Shown: positions 7,806 to 17,449, counted from the stretch's first letter. The stretch: DNA of 64,000 bases from Eubacterium uniforme (GCF_900167115.1 NZ_FUXZ01000005.1:62001-126000), one strand, 5' to 3'. Program-made: numbers and translations. Notes: generated from the sequence alone by a model not told the origin.

Positions 7806-8734
7806 TAGCTTTAAAAATACTACTATTATGTATCGGATTTGCTTTACTGATAAAGGGTGCAGACTGGTTTGTTGATGGGTGTTCAGGTATAGCAAATAGA
7901 TTTGGAATACCGCAAATAGTTATTGGGCTTACAATAGTCGCAATGGGAACTAGCGCACCGGAAGCCGCAGTGAGTATAACTGCAGCCTTAAAAGGAAATG
8001 TTGGAATATCAGTAGGCAATGTGATAGGAAGCAATATTTTAAATGTCCTAATTATTTTAGGAATAACATCGTTAATTATACCTTTGAATTTAAAAAAAAG
8101 TACATTGAAATACGAGATCCCATTTATGATTTTTATGTCTATAATGATGATTGTAATGGGAATAGAAAAAAATAGCATTTCTCGAATAGAAGGAATGATA
8201 ATGTGGTTTTTCTTCCTTGGATATTTGATGTATTTGTTTTTCTTAAGTAGAAAAGAGAAAGATGATAATCTCGAAGATAAAACAGAAACCATTTGGAAAC
8301 TGTTAATGTTTGCAATTATAGGAGTAATAACCATAATATTAGGAAGTAATATTTCTGTTGATGCGGCAACAGCGATTGCTAAGCAAATAGGAATAAGTAA
8401 TAGAATTATCGGATTAACTATTGTGGCCTTAGGAACATCACTTCCTGAATTAGTTACGTCTATTATTGCAGCAAGAAAGGGAAACGATGATATAGCAATA
8501 GGAAATATTGTGGGCAGTAATATATTTAATATTTTGTTTGTTATTGGAACATCATCAATTATAATACCGATAAAATTTCAAAATCCATTTATTGTGGATG
8601 GAATAGTTGCTGTTTTAGCAGGGATTTCACTCTTTTTGTTGACAATGAAAAGAAAACAATTAAATCGTGTAGGTGGTATGATTTTACTTTGTGAGTATGC
8701 AGTTTATTCTGTATATTTATTTAATAATAATTAA
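7802..8734 (+). CDS. Calcium/sodium antiporter (CaCA family, YrbG-like)
   Basis: A 310-residue exchanger made of two homologous halves with opposite topology. Each half carries the alpha repeat: VAMGTSAPEAAVSITAALKG in the first and VALGTSLPELVTSIIAARKG in the second, each followed by a G(N)xxGSN motif (GNVIGSNILNV and GNIVGSNIFNI). These are the ion-binding signatures of K+-dependent or independent Na+/Ca2+ exchangers. About ten membrane segments are visible. It is the last gene of a set that starts with three small membrane or secreted proteins, and it is followed by a terminator. It probably exports Ca2+ in exchange for Na+ or H+. Confidence 0.93.
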   Translation: MIALKILLLCIGFALLIKGADWFVDGCSGIANRFGIPQIVIGLTIVAMGTSAPEAAVSITAALKGNVGISVGNVIGSNILNVLIILGITSLIIPLNLKKSTLKYEIPFMIFMSIMMIVMGIEKNSISRIEGMIMWFFFLGYLMYLFFLSRKEKDDNLEDKTETIWKLLMFAIIGVITIILGSNISVDAATAIAKQIGISNRIIGLTIVALGTSLPELVTSIIAARKGNDDIAIGNIVGSNIFNILFVIGTSSIIIPIKFQNPFIVDGIVAVLAGISLFLLTMKRKQLNRVGGMILLCEYAVYSVYLFNNN

Positions 8735-8739
8735 TATGG

Positions 8740-8770
8740 AGACTGACGATATTAAATTCGTCAGTCTTTT
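8740..8770 (+). terminator. Rho-independent terminator after the antiporter
   Basis: A perfect 10-bp stem AGACTGACGA / TCGTCAGTCT with an 8-base loop and a run of T. Confidence 0.9.
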
Positions 8771-8960
8771 TTATATTCAGATAGATAATATTAATCTGCA
8801 AACACGTAAGGTTTGAATTATTGTCTGTAAATTTTTATGGTAAGAAAACGGTTGTTATGATATTATATGTTTAGTTTGTTTTTGAAGTATATTTTAGAAA
8901 TTAAAGAAGGTAATTTGCTGGTATAAATAATTTATGGGGAATAATAATTGGAGGAGTAAA

Positions 8961-10718
8961 ATGCAGGAATTTTTTAAGAAGTTTTTCAGAATGGAAATTG
9001 ACTTTGAAACTCTTAAGAGTGAAGCAGAGCTTAATTTGGATGGTTCTGATAACTACGATGAAATAAAGAAGAAACTTAATAATGAGGATGATAGCATTAC
9101 AGTTTATAAACCAGATGTGGATGATTTTATTCAGGCATGTACTAACGCACAATTTGCTGATAATCCTGATGAAAAATTAATGATGTGGTTTTCAAAATTA
9201 TATTCTGTGTTATTTGACTTTTATGGGTTTGATAAATTAGTTGAAAAATATGATGATTATATTCCTAATATTCCAACAGAGGATGATGAGGCTACCTGGC
9301 ATTGTTTTCAACTTATAAAGTATAAATATTTCTTTAATGATGATATGGATGTTAATGAAATAATTGCTACTATTATTCAGGCTGGTGAAACATATAAAAT
9401 TAATAAGGGCAGAGATGAATCTGAGTATGCTTATACGGACGAACAGATTAGAGGTGCTATTCAGATTTTTAGTGCTCCAGGTAATGCTGAAGAAATGGAT
9501 GAAGAGCAGAAAGAAAAGTTTAAAAAGATGCTTGAAGAGGGCGTTGAAAGAGAATTAGTTGAGGCCATGGCTACTAAGGGTTATGCTCTTTACGGTGGAA
9601 ATGCTCTTTATGAATGTGACTGGGAAAAGAGTAGGGATTTATTTGAAAGATTATATGAAATAACCGGTGATGCTCAATTTGCTAATACTTTAGGCTATAT
9701 ATATTATTATGGAAGATGTAATGGTGGAGTACCTGAGTATGATAAGGCTTTTAAGTATTTTACCTGTGGTCATATGGGTGGATATTATGAATCTGCATAT
9801 AAGCTTTCAGATATGTTTAGACTAGGCAAGGGCGTCCCTGTTAATAAAAAGGTTGCTATTGATTTAGTTGCTAGAATATATAATGAGAATCTTGAAAGAT
9901 TAGAACATAATGAGTTTGGTTGTAAGTATGCAGATGTTGCTTTAAGACTGGGTTCATTTTTTGAAAATGGTGATGTAGTTGAAAAGGATTTATTCACTGC
10001 ATATAATTATTATCTTAAGGCTATGTATGCTATAGGAAAACGTGTTGATTTTGATTATTTTGGCGATAAAAAAGTATTGTCTAATATTGAAAAGAGCATT
10101 GATAGAACAAGAGATGCTATATTAAAAGATGATTCGATTGGGTTAACATTTGCTGATGAGGTTGATTATGCGTTTTTACCATGTGTAAATCATCTTTTAG
10201 ATAGAAATAGAGTCGTAAGAGTGACTATGAAGATTCTTAATGATGAGGAAGTTATGATTACGGCTGAAGGAATTACCATGTCTGAAAATGGTGAGGAGGA
10301 AGTAAATAATTTCTTGTTCAGTGATCCGATTATTGAAGAGGTTCAATTATCCAGCAAATACACATTTTTCGCAGAGGGGAGATTCTCTGAAATTGTGAAG
10401 AAACTAGATAATGACATCACAATTGAAGAAGGTGAATTTTCTGTTTTAGTTGATGAAATAAATCCTATTTTTAAAACGGATGATAATAATGATTTTAGTG
10501 ATCCAATCACTGATAGAACAGTTGAAAATATTGATAATTTTGCAAGAATGCGAATTGATATGAAAAAAGAGGAGCCTAATAATCCTGTTTCATATCAGTT
10601 TATGTATTTAAATAACATGGAATTTGAACTAGATTGCGTTGATTACAAATTGAAAAAAGGAAAGCTTGTTATTGATGAATCTATAGTGGATGAAAAGATG
10701 GAAAATGACGAAAAATAA
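8961..10718 (+). CDS. Sel1-like repeat (TPR-type) protein
   Basis: A 585-residue acidic cytosolic protein. An in-frame ATG lies 27 bases upstream, but the ATG at 8961 has GGAGGAG at the right distance, so I chose it. The centre (about residues 205-365) has Sel1-like repeats, for example [20 protein letters not shown] followed by [17 protein letters not shown], and [13 protein letters not shown]. Such helical repeats mediate protein-protein contacts. The flanking N- and C-terminal parts are not recognised. It ends 17 bases before potA, whose site GGAGATGAA starts right after it, so it may be co-transcribed with the polyamine transporter, though no functional link is known. Confidence 0.75.
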   Translation: MQEFFKKFFRMEIDFETLKSEAELNLDGSDNYDEIKKKLNNEDDSITVYKPDVDDFIQACTNAQFADNPDEKLMMWFSKLYSVLFDFYGFDKLVEKYDDYIPNIPTEDDEATWHCFQLIKYKYFFNDDMDVNEIIATIIQAGETYKINKGRDESEYAYTDEQIRGAIQIFSAPGNAEEMDEEQKEKFKKMLEEGVERELVEAMATKGYALYGGNALYECDWEKSRDLFERLYEITGDAQFANTLGYIYYYGRCNGGVPEYDKAFKYFTCGHMGGYYESAYKLSDMFRLGKGVPVNKKVAIDLVARIYNENLERLEHNEFGCKYADVALRLGSFFENGDVVEKDLFTAYNYYLKAMYAIGKRVDFDYFGDKKVLSNIEKSIDRTRDAILKDDSIGLTFADEVDYAFLPCVNHLLDRNRVVRVTMKILNDEEVMITAEGITMSENGEEEVNNFLFSDPIIEEVQLSSKYTFFAEGRFSEIVKKLDNDITIEEGEFSVLVDEINPIFKTDDNNDFSDPITDRTVENIDNFARMRIDMKKEEPNNPVSYQFMYLNNMEFELDCVDYKLKKGKLVIDESIVDEKMENDEK

Positions 10719-10735
10719 ATCTTAGAGGAGATGAA

Positions 10736-11779
10736 ATGGCAGAAACAATTATTGAGTTAAAAAACATTACGAAGACATACGATGATACTCAGGTTTTAAA
10801 GGGTATCGATTTAAATATTAAGGAAAAGGAATTTCTTACATTACTTGGACCAAGTGGATGTGGTAAAACTACAATTCTTAGAATTATTAGCGGATTTGAA
10901 GATGCTGATGATGGTGCGGTAGTGTTTGAAGGTGTTGATATTTCAAAGATTCCTTCATATAAGCGTGAAGTTAATACTGTCTTTCAGAAGTATGCTCTTT
11001 TTCCATTTTTAAATGTTTATGATAATGTTGCATTTGGTCTTAATTTGAAGAAGATGGATAAGACCATCATAGAAGAAAAGGTTTCAAAGATGCTTAAACT
11101 TGTTGGTCTTTCTGGATTTGAAAAAAGAGATGTAACTTCTTTATCTGGTGGTCAGCAGCAGCGTGTTGCAATAGCAAGAGCGTTAGTTAATGAACCTAAG
11201 GTTTTACTTTTAGATGAACCTCTTAGCGCATTAGATGCAAAACTTCGTAAGGAGATGCAGGTTGAACTTAAAAAGATTCAGAAGGAAGTTGGTATTACTT
11301 TCATTTTTGTAACGCATGATCAGGAAGAAGCATTATCAATGTCTGATACTATTGTTGTTATGAATGATGGTATTATTCAGCAAATAGGTTCGCCTATTGA
11401 TATTTACAACGAACCACAGAACAGATTCGTTGCTGGATTTATAGGTGAATCAAATATTATCCCTGGTAATATGATTAAGGACTGCCTTGTTTACTTTGAT
11501 GGAAGTGAATGGGAGTGTGTTGATAAGGGATTTAAGGAAAATGAAGACATTGACGTAGTGTTACGTCCTGAAGATATTGATATTGTTTCAAAGAAAAAAG
11601 GTAATGTTACTGGTGAAATAGTATCTAAGGTATTTAGAGGCGTTCATTATGAATACATGATAAAAACAGAATATAGAGATTATAAGGTGCATACAACAGA
11701 GAATTATGAGATTGGTAAAGAAGTAGGCTTATCAGTTGATCCATATGATATTCAGGTAATGCATGGTAAGGAGGCATAA
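10736..11779 (+). CDS. potA: Spermidine/putrescine ABC transporter ATP-binding protein PotA
   Basis: A 347-residue ATPase. Walker A GPSGCGKT at 38-45, signature LSGGQ at 136-140, Walker B VLLLDEP at 156-162, and a C-terminal TOBE domain (about 270-345, including [11 protein letters not shown]). Q-loop region [14 protein letters not shown] is typical of PotA. The following genes are PotB and a PotC-PotD fusion, so the whole importer is present. The next gene starts right after the stop codon with no gap, meaning tight translational coupling. Confidence 0.95.
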   Translation: MAETIIELKNITKTYDDTQVLKGIDLNIKEKEFLTLLGPSGCGKTTILRIISGFEDADDGAVVFEGVDISKIPSYKREVNTVFQKYALFPFLNVYDNVAFGLNLKKMDKTIIEEKVSKMLKLVGLSGFEKRDVTSLSGGQQQRVAIARALVNEPKVLLLDEPLSALDAKLRKEMQVELKKIQKEVGITFIFVTHDQEEALSMSDTIVVMNDGIIQQIGSPIDIYNEPQNRFVAGFIGESNIIPGNMIKDCLVYFDGSEWECVDKGFKENEDIDVVLRPEDIDIVSKKKGNVTGEIVSKVFRGVHYEYMIKTEYRDYKVHTTENYEIGKEVGLSVDPYDIQVMHGKEA

Positions 11780-12613
11780 ATGAGTCATTATAAAGGATTT
11801 GTAAAACCCTATATATTATGGTCATTTTTGCTTATAGTTCTTCCACTTTTTATGATTGTTTTATATTCAGTTACAGTGGATGATAACTCTCTTTTGACCA
11901 TACATTTTACACTTGATAATTTTAGGAAGATAACTGATCCAGTTTATTTGAATGTATTTGCTAAATCTATGAAGATTGGATTAATTACTGTTGTTATCTG
12001 TTTGTTGTTAGCTTATCCACTTGCATATTTTATTTCTCTTTTTGATGATGATGTGCAGGGCATATTGATTTTAATTGTTACAATTCCTATGTGGATTAAT
12101 ACACTTCTTCGTACATATGCATGGATTAGTTTATTAGCAGATAATGGAATTGTTAATTCACTTCTTAAGTTTTTAGGACTTAACCAGCATACATTTATGT
12201 ATACGGATTTTTCGGTAATTATGGGTCTTGTGTGTGATCTTTTACCATTTATGGTTATTCCAATTCATACAAGTCTTGCAAAGATGGACCATTCACTTGT
12301 TGAAGCCGCAAGTGATCTTGGAGCAAATAAATTCCAGGTATTTAGAAAGGTTATATTAAAACTATCAATTCCTGGTGTTGTTAATGGAGTTACATTGGTA
12401 TTCTTATTATCAATTTCAAGTTTCGTAATTCCAGTTCTTTTAGGTGGACATCAGTATGTATTAGTTGGTAACTTGATTGAAAATCAGTTTATTTCAGTTG
12501 GTGACTGGAATTTTGGTAGCGCAATTTCAGTTATCTTAGCAGTGTTTATTTTAATATTTATGGCGCTTGTTGGAAGCCTTGATTCTGAAGAGAATGGAGG
12601 TAAGAGCGCATGA
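11780..12613 (+). CDS. potB: Spermidine/putrescine ABC transporter permease PotB
   Basis: A 277-residue permease with six membrane segments. The cytoplasmic EAA loop reads VEAASDLGANKFQVFRKVIL, which contacts the ATPase. The N-terminus (PYILWSFLLIVLPLFMIVLY) and the motif IPMWINTLLRTYAW are usual for PotB. It starts immediately after potA and overlaps the next gene by 4 bases (ATGA). Confidence 0.93.
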   Translation: MSHYKGFVKPYILWSFLLIVLPLFMIVLYSVTVDDNSLLTIHFTLDNFRKITDPVYLNVFAKSMKIGLITVVICLLLAYPLAYFISLFDDDVQGILILIVTIPMWINTLLRTYAWISLLADNGIVNSLLKFLGLNQHTFMYTDFSVIMGLVCDLLPFMVIPIHTSLAKMDHSLVEAASDLGANKFQVFRKVILKLSIPGVVNGVTLVFLLSISSFVIPVLLGGHQYVLVGNLIENQFISVGDWNFGSAISVILAVFILIFMALVGSLDSEENGGKSA

Positions 12614-14493
12614 GTAAAAAGAAGATATCGATTGGATCAAAATTATATATATTACTTTGCTTCATCTTCTTTTATTTACCAATAGTTGTAACTATGGTTT
12701 TTTCTTTTAATTCATCTAAATCCTTAACTAAGTTTACTGGTTTTTCATTTAGATGGTATAAAAAACTTTTAACTGATGAAGGCATTATTTCATCAGTGTA
12801 TGTTTCGCTTAGTATTGCCATAATTGCCACATTTGTTTCAACAGTACTTGGAACAATAACAGCTATTGGACTTTCGAAAAGTAGAAAAGTAGTAAAAGAT
12901 TGTATATTAAATATTAATAATATTCCGATTATGAATCCGGACATAGTAACGGCAATTGGACTTATGATTTTATTTACATCGCTTCGTATGGGAAGAGGAT
13001 ATTTAACAATGCTTCTTGCACATATTCTTTTCTGTACACCGTATGTAATTACAAGCGTTTATCCAAAGGTTCGTTCAATGGACCATAATCTAGCAGATGC
13101 TGCAATGGATTTAGGTGCAACACCATTTGAAGCACTTACAAAGGTTATTATACCTATGCTTAAGCCAGGGATATTTGCTGGTATGTTATTAGCATTTACA
13201 ATGTCACTTGATGACTTTGTTGTATCATACTTTGTAACAGGTAATGGTGTTTCAAATATTTCAATTGTTGTTTATAACATGACTAAGAGAACAAATCCTA
13301 CAATTAACTCTCTTTCTACACTTCTTATTTTAGTAGTTGTAGTGATAATTGTTGCGGTTAATGTTATCCCTAATGTGGCTAAGAAAAGAAGATTTAAGAG
13401 AGAATCTTATTCAACACCTCTTATTTCTAAGAGAGTAAAGAGAGTGTTTAGCATTGTTGGATTTGCTTGTGTTGGTCTTTTTGCGGTTTATTGTATTAGT
13501 AGCTTCTTAAAGATTAAGAATAAACCTGAACTTAGAGTGTTTAATGCTGGAGAATACATTGATACGTCACTTATTGAGAAGTTTGAAAAAGAGTATAATT
13601 GTAAGGTTATATATGAAACGTTTGATTCGAATGAATCAATGTATACAAAGCTTAAAAGTGGAGCTTCTTATGATATTGTAATTCCTAGTGATTATATGAT
13701 TGAACGACTTATTAGTGAAGAGTATTTAAAAGAAATTGACTGGAGTAGAATTACAAATAAAAAGAATATTATTCCAGAACTTTTAGATAATGAATTCGAT
13801 CCAGGTAGTAAGTATGCTGTGCCTTATTACTGGGGAACAGTTGGAATTGTATATGATAAAAATGTTGTTGATAAAAAGGACCTTGAAGACGGTTGGGAGA
13901 TTTTAAACAACGAAAAGTATAAGGGAAATCTTTATATGTATGATTCTGAAAGAGATTCACTTATGATTGCTCTTAAGGCATTAGGTTATTCCATGAATAC
14001 GGATAATACTGATGAACTCGATAAAGCATATGAATGGCTTATAGATGAGCATGATAAGATGGAACCTGTATATGCAGGAGATGATGTTATAGATAACATG
14101 ATTTCAGGCAATAAAGCCATGGCAGTAGTTTATTCAGGAGATGGTGCTTACATAGTTTCTGAGAATGGAGACATGGATTTCTTTGTACCAAATCAAGGTA
14201 GTAATGTTTGGACAGATGCCATGCTTCTTACAAAGGACTGTATTAATGAGGATTTAGCGTATAAGTACATGGACTTTTTCCTAAGAGAGGATGTTGCTAC
14301 AACTAACACTGAGTATATCGGTTATGATAGTGCAGTCAAGTCAGTCTATGAGTACTTTAGAGATGAGGAATACGAAGGTAATAATGCTTGTGCACCTGAT
14401 ATTTCAAATCCAAAGAATGAAGCGTTCCATGATCAGAATGAAAAAACAAGAATGTATTGCGATGAAATCTGGACTAAGGTTAAGTCGCGATAG
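12610..14493 (+). CDS. potC: PotC permease fused to PotD polyamine-binding protein
   Basis: A 627-residue fusion. Residues 1-258 are a complete PotC permease with the EAA loop ADAAMDLGATPFEALTKVII. A basic linker (KKRRFKRESYSTPLISKR) leads to an additional membrane helix at about 280-298. Residues ~307-627 form an extracellular PotD-like solute-binding domain, with the start LRVFNAGEYIDTSLIEKFEK, then VIPSDYMIERL and VPYYWGTVGIVYD. The binding protein is thus tethered to the channel instead of being a free lipoprotein. The two frames are continuous with no stop, so this is a real fusion and not a frameshift artefact. A separate potD is absent. A terminator follows. Confidence 0.93.
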   Translation: MSKKKISIGSKLYILLCFIFFYLPIVVTMVFSFNSSKSLTKFTGFSFRWYKKLLTDEGIISSVYVSLSIAIIATFVSTVLGTITAIGLSKSRKVVKDCILNINNIPIMNPDIVTAIGLMILFTSLRMGRGYLTMLLAHILFCTPYVITSVYPKVRSMDHNLADAAMDLGATPFEALTKVIIPMLKPGIFAGMLLAFTMSLDDFVVSYFVTGNGVSNISIVVYNMTKRTNPTINSLSTLLILVVVVIIVAVNVIPNVAKKRRFKRESYSTPLISKRVKRVFSIVGFACVGLFAVYCISSFLKIKNKPELRVFNAGEYIDTSLIEKFEKEYNCKVIYETFDSNESMYTKLKSGASYDIVIPSDYMIERLISEEYLKEIDWSRITNKKNIIPELLDNEFDPGSKYAVPYYWGTVGIVYDKNVVDKKDLEDGWEILNNEKYKGNLYMYDSERDSLMIALKALGYSMNTDNTDELDKAYEWLIDEHDKMEPVYAGDDVIDNMISGNKAMAVVYSGDGAYIVSENGDMDFFVPNQGSNVWTDAMLLTKDCINEDLAYKYMDFFLREDVATTNTEYIGYDSAVKSVYEYFRDEEYEGNNACAPDISNPKNEAFHDQNEKTRMYCDEIWTKVKSR

Positions 14494-14513
14494 ATGATTG
14501 ATAGTAAAGATAC

Positions 14514-14550
14514 AAAGAACAATGGTTATTTATAATCATTGTTCTTTTTT
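14514..14550 (+). terminator. Rho-independent terminator of the pot operon
   Basis: Stem AAAGAACAATG / CATTGTTCTTT (11 bp) with a 12-base loop and a T run. Confidence 0.88.
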
Positions 14551-14888
14551 ACTATGGAGCAAATGCAGTTGTTATTTTATTAACATTTTTTTATAACTTT
14601 TTTCTAACAGTTAAGTCAAGAATGTCTTAATTCTATTGAATTTGAGGGGGTTTATTTATATGATAGTTTTACTGTATATAATATGTATATTAAATATATA
14701 TATTATATGGGCGGATGAAAAAACAATTTAAAAAAGAATACGAATATAAATATTAATTTGAAAGGAGTGATTAGAAAAAGGTAAAACCGAAATAATTGGT
14801 TGCTATGATAATTTGTTATGTATGGAATTTAATAAGGGACTAGTAAAACATAAGAAATTATGTAATGTATTGAAAAGGTGGTGGCTAT
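14551..14888 (+). other. A+T-rich intergenic stretch with one possible micro-ORF
   Basis: About 340 bases without a clear gene. It contains a candidate 23-codon frame at 14660-14731 and a ribosome-site-like GAAAGGAGTGATT at about 14760 that leads into no ORF. No strong hairpin, repeat or consensus promoter is seen. The far end carries the AGGTGG site for the next gene. Confidence 0.4.
14660..14731 (+). CDS. Possible 23-residue membrane microprotein
   Basis: A frame of 23 codons starting ATG after GAGGGGG at 9-base spacing. It encodes an almost wholly hydrophobic helix (MIVLLYIICILNIYIIW) ending in ADEKTI. Such ORFs occur by chance in A+T-rich DNA; only the ribosome site speaks for it. Confidence 0.25.
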   Translation: MIVLLYIICILNIYIIWADEKTI

Positions 14889-15599
14889 ATGGCAACTGAA
14901 ATGGTTTTTAAAAGAGTAGAGAAAAAGTATTTAATTGACAAGAGTACATATGATAAGTTCATTGAGGCAATTGATCCATATATGCAGATGGATCAATATG
15001 GACTGCATACCATATGTAACATTTATTTTGATACGGATGATTATGAGCTTGTAAGTAGATCAATAGAAAAACCAGTATACAAAGAAAAAATAAGATTAAG
15101 ATGTTATGGAACGCCATCTAAGGAATCGGCAAGTTTCATAGAGATTAAAAAGAAGTTTAAAGGAATTGTATATAAACGAAGAGAAGAGTTTACCTATGAT
15201 GAGGCTAAAAGATTTATGCTCGGTAAGGAACATCCATCTAAAGATAGTCAAATAACAAAGGAGATTGATTATTTTCTAGATTTTTATAATCCTGTGGCTA
15301 AGCTATATTTAGCATATGACAGGGAGGCATTTTTTAGTACTAATGAAGACATGGTTAGAATGACTATAGACAGAAATATAAGATACAGGGAAGATGAAAT
15401 AGACATGATAAATGGAGATTATGGAGAGCGTCTGTTTGATGATGATTTGAGGCTGCTGGAAATAAAAGTGGCAGATGCGTTTCCGTTATGGTTAACAAGT
15501 ATTTTAACCGAGTTAAAGATATATCCAACTTCATTTTCTAAGTATGGTAATATTTACAAAAAATGCAACGATGAAAGGAGAAACATAAATGTTGTTTGA
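14889..15599 (+). CDS. VTC-domain polyphosphate polymerase-like protein
   Basis: A 236-residue single-domain protein of the VTC family (CYTH/triphosphate tunnel fold). Characteristic are FKRVEKKYLI at the start, the strand pattern KEKIRLRCYG with alternating basic residues, FIEIKKKFKGIVYKRR and the late LLEIKVADAFPLWL with a metal-binding glutamate. In eukaryotes the fold makes polyphosphate from ATP; the bacterial versions are mostly untested. The start has GGTGG 8 bases upstream. It overlaps the next gene by 11 bases; VTC plus DUF4956 is a common bacterial pair. Confidence 0.88.
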   Translation: MATEMVFKRVEKKYLIDKSTYDKFIEAIDPYMQMDQYGLHTICNIYFDTDDYELVSRSIEKPVYKEKIRLRCYGTPSKESASFIEIKKKFKGIVYKRREEFTYDEAKRFMLGKEHPSKDSQITKEIDYFLDFYNPVAKLYLAYDREAFFSTNEDMVRMTIDRNIRYREDEIDMINGDYGERLFDDDLRLLEIKVADAFPLWLTSILTELKIYPTSFSKYGNIYKKCNDERRNINVV

Positions 15600-16263
15600 T
15601 AGTATTTTAGATAGTTCGATAGGAAAGGTTCCAGCTGTTTTGATTTGTAGTGTTGTGGCTGTGATTCTAGGGTTTATAATAGCAAAGTGTTATATGCAGA
15701 CAGGAAAGTATACAAAGAATTTTGTTATGACTCTTGTGCTCTTACCTCCTCTTGTACAAGTGGTTATATTTGCTGTTAATGGAAACTTAGGAACTTCAGT
15801 TGCAGTTTTAGGTGCATTTGGTCTTGTTAAGTTTAGATCGATACCTGGTACTTCAAAGGAGATAGCAACAGTATTCCTTAGTATGGCGATTGGACTTATT
15901 TGTGGTATGGGACTTGTAGGATTTGCTTCAGTATTTACTGTATTTATATGTGCAGTATATTTAATACTTGCAAAGAGTTCGTTCGGCGAATGTAGTGAGT
16001 TTGAAAAAACACTTAAGGTTACAATACCGGAAAATCTTGATTATAGTGGGGTGTTTGATGATATATTTGAAAAGTTTACAGGAAAGGTTATTCTTAATAG
16101 AGTAAAAACTGTAAATCTTGGTAGTATGTATGAACTCGAATATGCAGTTCTTATAAATGACATAAATAGTGAAAAGCAGATGATTGATGAAATTAGATGT
16201 AGAAACGGAAATTTATCAATTGTTTGTTGTAAGAATTTAGAGGCAACAGGCGAAGAATTATAG
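15589..16263 (+). CDS. DUF4956 membrane protein
   Basis: A 224-residue protein with three to four membrane segments in residues 1-130, a central motif FGLVKFRSIPGTSKEIATVF that is the hallmark of DUF4956, and a cytosolic C-terminal domain (about 140-224). It overlaps the VTC gene and has its own AAAGGAGA site inside it. Given the constant pairing it probably forms a membrane complex with the polymerase, perhaps passing polyphosphate across the membrane; this is inference. The CotH-like kinase often found as a third member is not present here. Confidence 0.88.
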   Translation: MLFDSILDSSIGKVPAVLICSVVAVILGFIIAKCYMQTGKYTKNFVMTLVLLPPLVQVVIFAVNGNLGTSVAVLGAFGLVKFRSIPGTSKEIATVFLSMAIGLICGMGLVGFASVFTVFICAVYLILAKSSFGECSEFEKTLKVTIPENLDYSGVFDDIFEKFTGKVILNRVKTVNLGSMYELEYAVLINDINSEKQMIDEIRCRNGNLSIVCCKNLEATGEEL

Positions 16264-16380
16264 ATACAATCTATTATTAAGCCTAAAAGATAATGGAGAT
16301 AACAAACTTTAAAGTTAATGATACAGCAGCCAATTATATTTAGTTGATTTACCTCTAAAGGGAAAGGGTCAAAATTAACG

Positions 16381-16416
16381 ACGGCAAATCCTTAATGGAT
16401 TTGCCGTTTGTTGTTT
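16381..16416 (+). terminator. Terminator after the VTC/DUF4956 pair
   Basis: Perfect 11-bp stem ACGGCAAATCC / GGATTTGCCGT, 5-base loop, then TTGTTGTTTT. Confidence 0.82.
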
Positions 16417-16438
16417 TAATAGAACAATATGGTATAAT
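16411..16438 (+). promoter_or_regulatory. Promoter of the coiled-coil membrane protein gene
   Basis: TTGTTT at 16411-16416 and TATAAT at 16433-16438, 16-base spacer, ending 36 bases before the ATG. The -35 box lies in the T tail of the preceding terminator. Confidence 0.6.
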
Positions 16439-16474
16439 TGTTTGTATGTGAAATAAATTTATGCAGGTGGTTGT

Positions 16475-17290
16475 ATGTTTGAAGAAGATTTAAAAGGATT
16501 TAAAGGCCTGTTTATGGGCTTTATAATATTGGTAATAGCAATAGGTCTTATTCATGCCATTATTTTTAATTCGGTTGATAGGGACAAAGCAAAATCCATT
16601 GCTGAAGATTATAATGGAGAAATGCGAGGATTGATTGAAAGAAGCAAATCCTGTAGGCAAGATTGGAAAAAAGAAGAACTATATAACGACATAGAAGATT
16701 ATGTTCATAGGGTAAGAGAACTTGAAGATGTAGAAAGAGAATATATTGATAATGAACTATATCGCAAATTAATTAATGCAAAGTCAAGACTGGAAAAATA
16801 TAAGGATAATCGTGAAGAAGCAAGAGAAAAAGTAGTTGCATTAAACGTAAAAATACAAGTCCTTGATGAAAATTTTGATATGGAAAAAGACATTCCACAA
16901 GCTGAATACATTGTAAAAACTTTTAATTCGCTTCCGTCAGATATTCGTTTAACTGTTGAGAATATGACAAAGTATAATAAAATCGAAGACAGATATTATG
17001 AGTACCTCGCAAATAAGGTAGAGGAACTTATTGATGGGATTGGTGAGGTTAAATACGATGAAGCTTGTAAGGATAAATTATATGAAGCTGGAAAGGCCTA
17101 TCGTGATTTGGCAACTAGTGCAAAGAGAAAAGTTGAAAACAAAAATGTGTTTGATGAAAAACTTGAGACCTATTATAAATTAGAAGATGAGGCAACAGGT
17201 TCACATAGTGATATGTTTAAAGAAGACCTGGGCATGTTGGAATGGTATATTAAAAATAAAGGTAATACCAATGTGAATGATGGTAAATAG
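16475..17290 (+). CDS. Hypothetical membrane-anchored coiled-coil protein
   Basis: A 271-residue protein I do not recognise. One membrane helix (GLFMGFIILVIAIGLIHAII, about residues 10-30) is followed by ~240 highly charged residues with a strong heptad pattern in the Glu/Arg/Lys-rich part (about 60-125), so the rest is probably a helical rod on one side of the membrane. It has its own promoter and a GGTGG site. No enzyme motif is visible. It stands alone between two terminator-like elements. Confidence 0.65.
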   Translation: MFEEDLKGFKGLFMGFIILVIAIGLIHAIIFNSVDRDKAKSIAEDYNGEMRGLIERSKSCRQDWKKEELYNDIEDYVHRVRELEDVEREYIDNELYRKLINAKSRLEKYKDNREEAREKVVALNVKIQVLDENFDMEKDIPQAEYIVKTFNSLPSDIRLTVENMTKYNKIEDRYYEYLANKVEELIDGIGEVKYDEACKDKLYEAGKAYRDLATSAKRKVENKNVFDEKLETYYKLEDEATGSHSDMFKEDLGMLEWYIKNKGNTNVNDGK

Positions 17291-17335
17291 AAATGAATTA
17301 ATGATTTAAATTATCATTAGCGAATAGGCGTGAGG

Positions 17336-17364
17336 TTGAAATAATTAAATAATTGAATTATAAT
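17336..17364 (+). promoter_or_regulatory. Promoter of the CobW-greA operon
   Basis: TTGAAA at 17336-17341, TATAAT at 17359-17364, 17-base spacer. The transcript would start close to the hairpin GTAGGTTTA / TAAACCTAC (17368-17376 / 17386-17394), which lies about 55 bases before the start codon and could stabilise or control the message. Confidence 0.7.
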
Positions 17365-17449
17365 TATGTAGGTTTAGACTGTGTTTAAACCTACTAGTTA
17401 TTTGTAAGTATATATGCAGCAGATGCATATTTGGAATATGGAGGAAAAA

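Noticed and set aside
7711-8334. 207-codon minus-strand frame
   Set aside because: It is antisense to the Na+/Ca2+ antiporter, whose family motifs are unmistakable; the reverse frame shows no motif.
12610-14493. Frameshift or assembly join of potC and potD
   Set aside because: The frame is continuous, with a natural linker and an additional membrane helix that gives the binding domain the correct external position.
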